A stretch of DNA of 64,000 nucleotides from Artemia franciscana (lineage: Eukaryota > Arthropoda > Branchiopoda > Anostraca > Artemiidae): NCBI RefSeq assembly GCF_032884065.1, contig NC_088868.1:6397626-6461625 (forward strand). Reading direction: 5' to 3'. The translations under genes and the position numbers were made by a program. Every line of letters begins with the position of its first letter. Positions within the stretch are counted from its first letter, which is position 1. Under the pieces are notes generated by a model. It was given only the letters and a program-made list of their open reading frames with translations. It was not told where the DNA came from and did no database searches. Shown in pieces: positions 11,993 to 22,925 of the stretch.

Positions 11993-12108
11993 GCCTTCAA
12001 TACTTTTATCGACGATATTTTTTCGTTCATTATAACAATGCCAACCTCACATCGACTGGCCTGTTTTAGAGATGATGTTGTCTTCGTAGTCTATCTTTAC
12101 CAAAGATG
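11993..12108 (+). CDS. CLPTM1L: CLPTM1L visible exon 9 (plus strand, apparently inverted contig)
   Basis: 116 bases, phase 0 start: 38 codons plus TG. It encodes AFNTFIDDIFSFIITMPTSH and RLACFRDDVVFVVYLYQR, a direct continuation of the AFMYK that ends exon 8, and characteristic of CLPTM1L (TMPTSHRLACFRDDVVF). The acceptor is TTCTTCTTCTAG and the donor is GTAAGT. No second copy of this exon is visible on the minus strand of contig 3, so this is most likely the only copy, misoriented by scaffolding rather than duplicated. Confidence 0.96.
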
Positions 12109-13814
12109 GTAAGTAACGTTTTAAAAAAAAATCAAGTCCATGAATATCTAAAGTTGCTCCACAGTTTTGTTCTAGGCTGCTTTCGTGAACATTTATCAGT
12201 AGTCTCTTCTGGTCGTTATAAATCTACTAAAAGAAAACTCGCGGAAAAAAGCGATTTTTCTTGTTTTTGGAGATGGGGACTCAGACCCTCCGGTCTCGTG
12301 TTTTTGACCGTGTTTTGACTCGTGTTAGAGTTTACCGCCATTTTGAAGATTTTGGAGGGCTTTTCCAAATTTCTCAAAAATTATTTTAACAGTAAACTTA
12401 TACTAGTATCATAAACTTATGTAATAGTTATCATAAACCTTAGAAAGTGTGAGCTTCAGTGTCGGTTTACTGCCTCAAAGACAGAGTCCACTAGTGAACT
12501 TTCACAGTGCACTATCTATCATCAAAATCTAAAGAAAATTTATACTTTGACTGGGAAATCTGACTGAAAACAAAGTGGAATTTTAAACCCTTTTGTTGGT
12601 GAGTTTATCAATCAAAGTGAGTGGCACCACAGGGAACTTCCTAAGTGGTAGATTTACTCAAATGTTAATTACTAAGAACTGTTTGTACATTTTTCCTCAG
12701 TGGGTAAAGAATACTTTTAGGGACTACCCTTTCGTGAACCTTAAAAAGAAAATTCTGCTCTGTTTGATCAAAGAAACAAAACTCACACTTTCTGATGATG
12801 CAAGTTTTATTAAATCTCAAAATCTCCATCTTGGGTAAAAGACGGGGGAAGTCAAATGGTTTTGATGTGGGGTTTAAATGGTTTCCTAAGATTGTCAGGA
12901 AAGGTCGGCTTTTGTATTTTATTGTTTATATTCGGATCTCTCGTCCAAGCTTTACAGGTTATGGCAAAATTGGCCAATGAATTCTTATAGTTTTGCCACA
13001 TGAACTAAAATTTTTTTTACATTGGATAAGCCAGGGTGATTTTTTACGGTATCACTTTGCTTTAAATGACAAGGGTTTGCCCCTTTACAGTTTTTTTTTC
13101 CAAACGGCTTTTTAAATTGTTGGTCCCTGTGAGTTACATTCATGTAGTATTGTGTTTTTCAAACACAAGTAACTTTCTCAGAGATAGTCGCCAATGTGGA
13201 GGTGAATATATTTGGTTCAGGTGGTGCCGTGGAAAATCCAGATTTACTTCGAGGAGATACGGTTAAGAATATTCTCGATTTCACTCCCTATTCCTCAAGG
13301 TCAAAAAGTTAGGAGTCACAAATTCTCGAAAATCGTCACTTTTTCTTAGGCTGTAGCATTACTAATGGAGCATACTAATAAAGGTGATAAAGATGTGTCT
13401 CTTCTTGTCGTCTTATACGAAAATTAAGACAAAGTGAAATTCGTGCCCTATTATTTCTGTATAAGCTGCTTAAGCTGTATAATCCAACACCCTGAATGAC
13501 GTCTCTGGTATAATCCAGGGTATAATCCAATATAATTCAATTGTAAGAACTGATCTCAGGGTATAATCTAATATCCTGAGTGACGTTTCTGGTAAAATCT
13601 TATGTATAATCCAATATAATTAAAAAGTAATTACTAATCTCGGGGTTTAATCCAATATCCTGAATGATGGTTTCTCCTAACTGGTGTTGCACCTTGTCTT
13701 TATTGGCAATAACGGTGTTAAATATCTTTCACGGGTATAAGGCGAATGGCGCGTAAACAATGAAGGAGAATGCCGTTCTATATCATTTAAGTTTTCTTAT
13801 CATTTTTCCTATTA

Positions 13815-13965
13815 AATAAAAGTAAGTTTTTTGTACTGAAAGTAAGAAGCGACATTAGAACTTAAAACGAACAGAAATTCTTCCATATATGACTTGGGCT
13901 GCCCATTCATCAACCCTCACTCTTTACGCTAAGGTCTTAAAGCTCTTTAAAAATGGTTCTCATTC
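13815..13965 (+). repeat. AGTAAGGAGCGAC dispersed repeat, 5' fragment
   Basis: Contains actgaaagtaagaagcgaca, acttaaaacgaacagaaatt and a ctcactctttacgctaa segment, matching the start of the 1.6 kb element at 29780-31410. Confidence 0.8.
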
Positions 13966-15140
13966 AAATTCAGTGGGTCTTTGTTTGAGCAGTCTTTCTT
14001 AAAGAATTTTGACTAAAAAGTCAAATTGTATTGTAAAGAAAGAGGATTGACGAAGGTCCAAGAAAATAAGGAAGGCCCTGAACCAGTGCGGGGTTGAGGA
14101 AATGCCTTTAATTCTTCTTAGTATGGCATCATTACCGGGTTAATAATTGGTTGGATGAAGAAGGCTTGGTTACTCCTGATTGTCTTAAATTTGCTGGTAA
14201 GGGAATGAACAAAGGTAAGAAAGCTGTAGTCTTTTCTAGTCGTGAATTAAGACATGCCCTGTAATTTGTGTAAATGTAAATACCTTAAATGTAAATGTAA
14301 TACCTTAAATGAATGATAGAATTCAACAAATGAAAATATAGAGAAAATAGGTATAATAAAAACAGCAGTATTTTCTATTTTTAGTACATAAGCAGTGGCA
14401 GTTCTAGCCTCTCTTGCTCATGGAAAAAAATCTTGATTAGTCTTCCCCCTTCCCGACTCCAACAACATTTTCGGGCCAAATTTTAAGAAAATTTTCATTT
14501 ATTATGCAAATTATTTTCAATTGGTTAATTAATTAATATTTTTTTTTTAAGTTTTTTAAACTTATTATTTAAACCTTTTTATCATTTAATTATTATAGTT
14601 TAATTTAGTCATTTAGGTCATTATTACTGAATTAATAATTATTATTTTTTATTAATTAATTAATTATATTTTAGTTATTTTCATTTATTAACTGCATCAT
14701 CTTCTTTATTTTCATAAAAATAAAATTTCAAATATTACAAAATGATTATAACTGCTAAATTGTTTATTTGAAGTTTTGTGCCCCTAAAGTTTCCCTGGGG
14801 CAATTGCCCGTCCCCCCCTCCCTAAAAAATGCCTCTGTATATAAGTAGCAGATCAATATAAAGCTGTATCTCTATACTTTCATTTGTTCAATTCTGTGTA
14901 TAACCTTCCTATGGGGTTTCAATATGTCACTTGTTAGTTACTATGTCTACCCTGTTAACGAGTTTATTTACCTGCATCTGTCTTATATTAATAATACAGG
15001 CCTGTCTTACCTGTCTTATATATATATTATATTTATATATATATAATCTTATAATAATTTATATACATAAATTTATATTTATAATACTTTATATGAATAC
15101 AGGATTATCTATATTTACAATTGTTAGTTGGCAACTAACG

Positions 15141-15275
15141 ACTAATGCTTGAAAATTCTTTTTTGCCTGCAAAAAATTCTTATTTTGTTTCTTTTTAGTG
15201 TTTTATTTTTTTTTTGTCTAAAAAAAATTGATTTCTAGTTTACATTGTATCTTATAAAAGGGTCTTCATAATGAT
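15141..15275. repeat. Old dispersed repeat copy 1 (second at 18778-18905)
   Basis: About 130 bases shared between the two places, from tgcttgaaaatt through aaaagggtcttcata. Roughly 80 percent similar by eye, same orientation. Confidence 0.65.
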
Positions 15276-16396
15276 AAGCATTTTTTTTCGGTTCTATTTC
15301 TGATCAGACTTCAAAAATTCAGAGTTTCATGAAAGTTTTATGGCTATCGACGAAGTGTATGTTTCTACCTGTAACATTTTTAAAATACTAGTAATATTTT
15401 CACCAGTCTCTTTTTTCCGAAATCTGTTTTTATTTAAAAAACTTTCAATTTTCAAATATTTTAGTGGGGTCAACTAGTAAAAACTCTTTTTTCCACCGCC
15501 AAAGGTTTTTTTTACAGCTTTTAAAATGTGCAAGATTTTTCTCTGTTCCATTTTATTTGTGAGTTGGTATAATAATAAGTTGGTATAATATATGTTTAAC
15601 AAATCTGACGGAATTTGTTAAAGTCGGAACGAAAAACCTACCCGATTATTTGAACTATGTCTGGTGTTTGGTCGAAAGCGATATTTTTGAACAGATTTTC
15701 GACATTTTTTAGACAAAAAGCGACATTTGTAGGGTCTTTATGTCTAAAAGTGCTGCAAATGAATTGCAGCAGCCCATAGACGACAAAATTTGATTATTCC
15801 GCTTTGTTGATAGCTGAATAACTCTCTTGATTTTTTTTAATTTTAAAGTCTAATTTGCAAAAAGGACCGAAAGAGAATATTTGTCATTAGAAGACCCTTT
15901 TATATAATGGAAAAATTGGGATTTTTTAGACTAAAAAAAGTGTTAAGGTACCTACGAATTACCAAATATTCAAAAATCTTATTGATGTTCTGACCACCCT
16001 AATGCTTTCATTTATAGTCTAATAAAGGTTTGATCTTTTGAATTGATGCTGCACGATTAGAGTATGGCAGAATATTTAGTTTGCTTCGATCTCAGATACA
16101 CTGGCAACCCTGTAAAAGTTTTTAAAAATATAATTTTTTGTTTAATTTTGACATATAATCTGTTTCTGAATGTTTGCAATTCTGAATTTTTAAAAATATG
16201 TTTCTGTCAAGACTATACTCCCCTTTTTTCTGTTCCTTGCTGGTCCGAATGAAATTGGAAGGGGGTTAAGGGAGGGGTGTGCATGTAGTCGTTGAAAGCT
16301 TCCATATATATCTTTTAAGAAGAAATTTAGATTTTTAGTGTATATCTCTGTCCTTGTTAATTAAATGAAAGGAAAATTATCAATCTTGTTTTACAG

Positions 16397-16472
16397 GCTA
16401 TATCCTGTTGATAAAGCTAGAGTCAACGAGTATGGTCAATCAGGAGAAGACGAAAAGGAGAAAACAGAATAA
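16397..16472 (+). CDS. CLPTM1L: CLPTM1L terminal coding exon
   Basis: 76 bases: one base completing Trp, then LYPVDKARVNEYGQSGEDEK and EKTE, followed by stop TAA (16470-16472). It matches the C-terminal tail RWLYPVDKxRVNE(F/Y)G of the family; the short acidic tail is lineage-specific, as usual. The acceptor is TGTTTTACAG. No canonical AATAAA is visible in the next 280 bases, so the 3' UTR end is not placed. Confidence 0.95.
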
Positions 16473-17165
16473 GTCTTTTAAGACGTTAATTTATTTATTC
16501 ATTTATTAGTTTTTGGTATATTGTTCGTTATTTGCTGCTGTTTAAAATGTTTGTATAATATTTTCTTAATTCTGGTGATAATCAAGTATATAGCAAGGGG
16601 CAGAGGTGAAGGTAAGGAAATGACTAATGTTTTCCCCTCTTTAATTTTTCTTTTCAGTTCGATTTTTATGTTGCCCTTGTGAACGCTTATTGGGTTTTTA
16701 GTCAAAAGCGTATTTTGGCATAAAAAGCGTTAAAAAAAAGGGTTGCTTTTCAGTAAAGATTTATGCTTTAAGAAGAACAGAAAAAGTTCAAAGAGTCATT
16801 ATTGGAAATGAAATTGAAATCTTCTTCAGTATTGGTCAAATTAAACGTGAAATGTTGGTTTAGAAGGTCATTGAGGTCTATTTTTCACCGAAAATTTTAT
16901 GACTTACTTGACTTTAGGCTTTTGTCAGACATTTTGGCGTTAAAAATGATGGGATCATGTGCCTCTAATTTGTCCGATCGCTTGCCAGGCTCGCGGCATC
17001 TATTACTTGGATTTGGGCTTCGAGGAGAAATTCGATGAACTTGTCTCTCAAACTAGGGGAGGGGGTCCTCTTGGTGGTTTCTATCCGTGCAGGGTGGGAT
17101 TGAAGTCAAACACAACCCGTACTGAGGTGTCGTGTTGCATATGGAAGGGATGGATGTACCAGTGA
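16473..17165 (+). other. Sequence downstream of the CLPTM1L stop
   Basis: AT-rich flank that probably contains the 3' UTR. I see no recognisable poly(A) signal, gene or repeat here. The short plus-strand frames at 16802-17165 have no recognisable similarity. Confidence 0.4.
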
Positions 17166-17710
17166 TTAGTGCACTGGGTAAGTTGTATTAAGAAAGCAGT
17201 TTGCGAAGCACCTAACGCAAAGATCTGGTTTCTGAAAAAGTCAGTCCAGTTGACAACCTCGATTTTTCAAGGATGTTTAGTCTGAGCGTCATCTGCAGTC
17301 TTGAAGACATGTTTTGTGACTGACCAAGCCTCCGCTCCTTCAATGCTCATTGACGCGTTGTAAATACATATTTTAGAGTGGTAACTTACAGTTGACTTTC
17401 ATGGTTCTCAGCCTCTCAAAAACTGATGACGCTCGGGCTATTCGAGGTGTAAGCTCTTTTGTGATCGGGCCATCCCTCGACAGAGAAAATGCAAGGTAAG
17501 TGAAATCTTCAACCACATGTATCAGGTTATTCCAAATGTTGACCAAATAGAAGAGAGGGACGTTGGAAGTCGATGGGCATGACCTTGGTTTTCTGCCAGG
17601 AAAGTGAATTTGGAGGCGAATGGAGTTCGTCCGAAATAAGGCAGACCCTGTCTGCTGACCTCCTGCCGCTGCATATGGGTATTTACCCCTAACTAAAAGC
17701 CCCATATTTT
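17165..17710 (-). pseudogene. LINE reverse transcriptase C-terminal remnant
   Basis: The minus-strand frame ending at 17373 contains VVEDFTYLAFSLSRDGPITK and ELTPRIARASSVFERLR. This is the VEDFTYLGSxLSRDGxIxKELxxRIxRAxxxFxRL block found downstream of the RT domain in several non-LTR retrotransposons. After a stop, the same strand continues KICIYNASMS and AEAWSV, matching TKLxIYNAxVxSxLLYGAETWSV. Frameshifts and stops throughout. Only this piece remains. Confidence 0.8.
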
Positions 17711-20199
17711 ATTGGCAGTCTCAAGCTTAAAAGGTGAGTGGGACACCCCAGGGGTCCTCAGTATCTAGACAAGTCAACTCTAATCAGATCCCAGACCTAG
17801 AGTTGGCTGGGGCTGTAAACCTTTATCTGAAATGATTACGCAATGGAAAATGGGGCTACTGCCTTGGATAAAAATTTTATGATGAAAATTGAATCAGGGT
17901 TTCAGAGCTAGGGTGATGATGAGACGAATTTTGAATATCAGCGGCTATATATTAATTTTTCACTTAAAAAGAAAAACAAGAAGAAGCGTTAAATGACAGC
18001 TTTTCATTTTTTAAGTCTTTTTTTTTATAGTTTTTCTTACACAACTTGTATTTGGTCACTCCCAGCAATTGTGGAATTTCTCTCAACTGCTTGTAAAAGC
18101 GAAATTACAAAAAGATGTGAAGCCAGTGAGTGCATTGCAAGCGAATGATGTAAGCGGTATCTCTAGTAATTTTTGCTCTTTGAGTTCTTTAATTTTGTAT
18201 TTCCTTTTATATTTATATTTTCAAAATAAATAAGAAACAATAGTAATGTTTTTAAACAATACCTTAAAATTAGAAGAAATGGCCTAAAAAGTAAAAAAAA
18301 ACACATTTTTGTAAATTTTTCAATAATAAATTATCTTCTGCATCAAAAATTTTCTGACGAAAATTAAATCAGACATTCAAAATTAGACTGTTGGGTGGGT
18401 CTGGAATACCACTGATTATATGTTATGTAATATAGATAGATAGATAGATGTCAATAGCTTAAACTAGCGTCATATTTGATTTTTTCATTGCTAAATCTCT
18501 TCCGGTTGTTGCCGTCACTGTCTCTTTCACACAATAAGTATGGCTTCAACTGAAAACAATCATATATTTTATTGATCATTTGAATATATAGGTAGATAGA
18601 TAGACAGATAGATTTATTCACACGAAAGCTCAGTTTGGTCATGGTGACATACTCAAAACAAGCGAAAAAATACAGGCGAAAAACAAAGCAAAAAAATAAC
18701 GAAATCGAAAAAAATAAAGAAAGCAAAGAAAAGCAGAAAAAATAGCGAAAGTGAAAAGCAAGCGAAAAAATAACGGTTAATGCTTGAAAATTTTTTGTTT
18801 TACCAGTAAAAATTCTTATTTTGTTTCCTTTTGAATTTTTTCATTTTTTTTTGTCAAAAAAAATTGGTGTTAAATTTACATTGTATATTACAAAAGGGTC
18901 TTCATAGATAGATAGATAGATAGATTTCACAAGAAAGCCTAATTGGGCCGTGGTAAAACACTCAAAACAAGCGAAAAAAATACAGCAGCAAAACATAGAC
19001 TGAAAAGACACTAATTATTTAAGAAAATCATCTACCTGGACGAACTTTTCAATATTATTTATATTTAAGTAACACCTACTTCTAAAAATTCCCAAAATTC
19101 AATCCCTCCCCTGATCTCCCTAACAAATATTTCCAAGCGCAACTCCCTATATTCCCCTAAAAAATGACGCAGACTCATCCATCTCTCTACGCGTAGGGTA
19201 ACTGTAAGGACCGTCCCTAAATCTAATTCTCCCTAAATGTTAACGTTCTCCAGGAGGCATAAAATTTCCCCTTACATGTATTACCCATTTCAAATCTTTC
19301 GGAGCCAATCCCATTTTTAAGTATATATCATACATTACATAGAATAGCTTATATTATGCCGAAAAGTAATAAAACAAAGTTTCAAATGGTAGCATATTAT
19401 TCTTTTAGCTTGTATCATTTTTTACAGTTAATCTCACACAAGTGCTATTTGGTTCACATTGCTCCCAGAAATCGTAGCATATGTTGTAACTGATAAGGAA
19501 AAGGAAAAAGAGATGGCAATGTCAAAGAGTTTCTAATAAAACAAGCTCAAAAGTATTTTTTTCAATAATTATTATTGTTTAATTCCATCAATTTTTTATT
19601 TCTGAGCCTCTAAATGTAGAAGAATAGAAAAAGAAAAGATTTTAAGAATATCTTTTAAGAAGTGTATAATTTTTTTTTAAATAATATTACATTGCCCATG
19701 TCACATTTATCCATAAATTGGAGCACGGTATAGCAACATTCTGTTTGGACTTGCTTTAACTAGTGGATCCCTATATGGTGAGTTCAGACCACATAGAAGT
19801 TCCATGCGTCAATCCTAATATGTAAAATAAAGATGTCAGTTATCAGGCGTACCTAGATGTTATTTGTGATCAGTGTCAGGTGTGAAGACGTTTGAAGAAG
19901 CTGTTGCCCTGTTTATTGAATAATTAGTTTGTTCAGATGATCAGGTCAGTTTGCTGCAGATGTAAAGGGTGTATTCATATCGGCTGTTAAAAGTTTTAAA
20001 ACAAGAAAATATAATCTTGAACTGATCAATTATAGGGAGTAAATGAATCAGAAAAAAAAATCATCCGAGCAAACGTTGCGAAACAGGAAGTATTGAACAT
20101 TTTTGCACTTTTGTCATTAACTAGGCTCACCTATCTTCTTGATGATATGGCTCAGGGACCTATGGTGCAAAATCAGAAGTTTCAAAGGCCTTAATCTAT

Positions 20200-20204
<5 letters not shown>
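17710..20204. other. Sequence between LINE remnant and Helitron
   Basis: No gene recognised. It contains GATA tetranucleotide runs (18430-18450, 18590-18615, 18905-18926), an old repeat copy (18778-18905) and AT-rich filler. Confidence 0.5.
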
Positions 20205-20250
<46 letters not shown>

Positions 20251-20270
20251 TTGCATTTATGTTTGACGAC

Positions 20271-20905
20271 TGACGTCATTATAAGGATTGAGTATTATGA
20301 CGTCATGTATGTATTTTGTATGTTTGTATATGCCGTCATTATAAGTTGACGTCATTTATATTCTCTGAGGCCAACCTGACTTTCATACATAATCATGATA
20401 GAAGGTAATAAGCTTACCTAAGCTATGGATGTCAGGTGACTGATTTTTTATTTTTTTTTCTTAAAACAGAAAATCAGAGAAGCTTTGGAAATTGCTAAAA
20501 ATAAACCAGCCATCAATAAAGACAATGGTGAGTTTCATATTAGCGAAATTTGGGAACCAATCACCCATAAATTGAAAACTCACAAAAGACTCCACCCCTT
20601 TCCTAAAGGCCCAACCTCTTTAAGATCCACCAGGACAGCAGCCATCAACGCCTCTACCAAAATTCGGGCCATGGCACAACAATAACTCCAGGTTCGGCTC
20701 ATAATCAGTGTTGTTCAGTGTTTTTAGTTTTATTTATTTAGTGATTTTACTTTCCGGCAAGAAATTTGAATTAACCTGATGATGACAGGCACAGGTCCTG
20801 TCGAAATTATCGTTAGAAGAAAAATCAGTCACCTGACATCCATAGCTTAGGTAAGCTTATTACCTTCTATCATCATTATGTTGACGTCATTATAAGTTGA
20901 CGTCA
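20271..20905. promoter_or_regulatory. Five TGACGTCA (CRE-like) sites
   Basis: Perfect palindromes at 20271-20278, 20298-20305, 20347-20354, 20882-20889 and 20898-20905, plus degenerate versions (atgccgtcatt, atgacatcatt). Most are embedded in a TGACGTCATTATAAG unit. Consistent with repeated Helitron subterminal sequence. Confidence 0.5.
20395..20873 (+). mobile_element. Penelope-like segment with 53-bp terminal inverted repeats
   Basis: Left arm 20395-20447 and right arm 20821-20873 are perfect inverted copies over 53 bases (outermost atgatagaaggtaataagct). Between them lies a frame (20473-20684) with IREALEIAKNKPAINKDNGE and FHISEIWEPITHKLK, resembling the part downstream of the GIY-YIG nuclease in Penelope-like elements, where an IREAxEIxKxKxxINxDxGE motif precedes the end of the ORF. 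A pyrimidine tract plus cttaaaacag precedes it. The 3' part has gatgatgacaggcacaggtc, similar to the region after the ORF in many such elements. Inverted ends fit an inverted pseudo-LTR of a 5'-truncated Penelope copy. Confidence 0.65.
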
Positions 20906-21052
20906 TTATAAGTATATAAGGCTTTGTATATGACATCATTATAAGTATATACGGCTTGCGATTCAAAGAGAATATTTAGTATCAATCCTACAATAGCAGA
21001 AGAAACAGGCAACGAATCAAATCGTGCGAGAAATTTTAGTATAAATCCTACA

Positions 21053-21400
21053 ATGGCAGAAGAAACAGCCGAGGAAGCGGCTCAGAGATCATGCCAAAAG
21101 GTTTGTGGCTAAAAGAGAAAGTAACAAAAGAAAGCATGCCGAGGAATCACAAGAACAACGTGAAAACAGGCTTGCGGCTCAAAGAAAAATTACCAAAAAA
21201 ATCGTGCCGAGGAATCACAAGAGCAACGTAAAAGCAGGATTGCGGCTCAAAGAGAAATTACCAAAAGAAATCGTGCCGAGGAATTACAAGAGGAACATGA
21301 AAACAGGCTTGCGGCTCAAAGAGAAATTACCGAAAAAATCATGCCGAGGAATCACAAGAACAACGTGAAAACAGGCTTTGGGCTCAAAGAGATAATATAG
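21053..21400 (+). pseudogene. Helitron ORF N-terminal remnant with 23-residue repeats
   Basis: ATG at 21053 opens MAEETAEEAAQRSCQK, then a stop. The next frame (21105-21368) reads KHAEESQEQRENRLAAQR and repeats it. Four units of 68-69 bases start at 21138, 21206, 21275 and 21343; 68-base units shift the frame, so the full unit RAEESQEQRENRLAAQREI is only seen by frame switching. Such ESxEQRxxRLAAxR repeats occur near the N-terminus of Helitron Rep-helicases. Confidence 0.65.
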
Positions 21401-21439
21401 GGGAGATAAATAAATGACGACGGGGACACAGGGAATATT

Positions 21440-21637
21440 GGATTAGCAATCACCATCAACAAAGCTCAAGGGTAATCATTAGAAAAATGCGGTATACATC
21501 TGAATACGGATTGTTTTTCCCATGGACAACTATGTTGCATGTTCAAAACTCATTAAACCTGACAATCTATTTATATGTACAGACAATGGGACAGCGAAGA
21601 ATGTTGTATTTTCGCAAGTTTTACGTAGTTAAAAACA
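21440..21637 (+). pseudogene. Helitron helicase C-terminus remnant, copy D
   Basis: Reads LAITINKAQG, stop, SLEKCGIHLNTDCFSHGQL, then frameshifts into the TMGQRRMLYFRKFYVV shadow of the NGTAKNVVY tail. Best preserved copy of the TINKAQG...SHGQL motif in the window; the run of T before CCCATGG is one longer than in copies A and C, keeping FSHGQL in frame. Confidence 0.75.
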
Positions 21638-21737
21638 TATATATATATATATCTATATTCACAGGTGGGACACAACTAAAATGGCGTGTAACGACTTACG
21701 CGCGCGGGGGGGGGGAAGCACCCCCACCAACAGCTAG

Positions 21738-22037
21738 TTTGCATAAATATTAATTTGGAACATTATGGGAACCATGATAGATCCCCGTTGTTAGCGCTTT
21801 TTGTATTAAAAACGAGCGTGGCAAAAAAGAAATATATTAAAAAAATATATATCTACTGGAATTAAAGAGCTAAGTTGAAACTTAAAATGAGATTTTAAAG
21901 ATTTAAAACCGATAAGAAATCGCAAGAAAACTTCTGGTTATATTATAGCTATAACTAATTCTCTTTTTTTTATACCGATTAAATTTTTTTGATTAAGCTC
22001 CTGTTTAACAGTAAACATTCATGACAAAACTTATACT
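21738..22037. other. AT-rich end of the second contig
   Basis: No gene or repeat recognised between the Helitron CTAG end and the N gap. Confidence 0.5.
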
Positions 22038-22137
22038 NNNNNNNNNNNNNNNNNNNNNNNNNNNNNNNNNNNNNNNNNNNNNNNNNNNNNNNNNNNNNNN
22101 NNNNNNNNNNNNNNNNNNNNNNNNNNNNNNNNNNNNN
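22038..22137. other. Assembly gap (100 N)
   Basis: Exactly 100 N, a second unknown-size join. CLPTM1L exons lie on the minus strand to its right and on the plus strand to its left. Confidence 0.98.
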
Positions 22138-22333
22138 TCAGAAAATAATCGGTAAAATTTGGCATTGCCTTGGTAATGCATCTGACTACCCCCCTCCCTC
22201 TCCCTTATAAAAAATACCCTAAGAATTTTACAGGCTTTTGAACTTATACCTCTAATCCATTTTCATGGCAACAGAAACAGGAAACCCCACTTACAGGAAA
22301 AAACAAGCAGGATAACGAAAAACATCTTATTAC

Positions 22334-22469
22334 CTTATACATGAAAGCTTTCCACGGTAGGTGAGCCACGGATTTGAGCTTATAATTGACAAATAGCTGA
22401 GGCAACATAAACAGGAAACCAAAAGCATAAACACCATTGACAAGACTTTCAAGTGTCCAAGAGTACCAA
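22334..22469 (-). CDS. CLPTM1L: CLPTM1L visible exon 8 (last one on the minus strand)
   Basis: 136 bases: one base completing Ser, then 45 codons ending in phase 0. It encodes WYSWTLESLVNGVYAFGFLF and then MLPQLFVNYKLKSVAHLPWK, ending AFMYK. This is the most conserved block of the family, including the PQLF(V/I)NYKLKSVAHLPW signature that is nearly identical from insects to vertebrates. The acceptor is TTTTTTAG and the donor is GTAATA. The next exon expected in phase 0, starting AFNTFIDD, is found only on the other side of the N gap, on the plus strand at 11993. Confidence 0.97.
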
Positions 22470-22499
22470 CTAAAAAATCAAACCAAATATTAATCTATT

Positions 22500-22925
<426 letters not shown>

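Larger units (their letters stand above)
12109..16396 (+). other. CLPTM1L: CLPTM1L last intron
   Basis: 4.3 kb between the final two coding exons. It includes a 5' fragment of the AGTAAGGAGCGAC dispersed repeat (13815-13965), a short imperfect duplication of ggtataatccaa segments (13500-13680), and one copy of an old AT-rich repeat (15141-15275) that recurs at 18778-18905. I see nothing else identifiable. Confidence 0.75.
20205..21737 (+). mobile_element. Deleted Helitron with CTAG end, carrying a Penelope fragment
   Basis: It starts near a TA tract (20201-20248), has CRE-like sites, an N-terminal coding remnant (21053-21400) and a helicase C-terminus (21440-21637), and ends with a G-rich segment and CAGCTAG followed by T (CTAG at 21734-21737). 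The 3' hairpin seen at 262-295 is missing or collapsed here. The Rep domain and most of the helicase are absent. The segment 20395-20873, bounded by 53-bp inverted repeats, carries Penelope coding sequence and lies inside it, between two stretches of TGACGTCATTATAAG repeats. Confidence 0.7.

Noticed and set aside
11993-16472. A second, separate CLPTM1L paralog on the plus strand
   Set aside because: The two plus-strand exons supply exactly the missing C-terminus with matching phase, and no other plus-strand exons of the gene are present, so misorientation of the contig is simpler.
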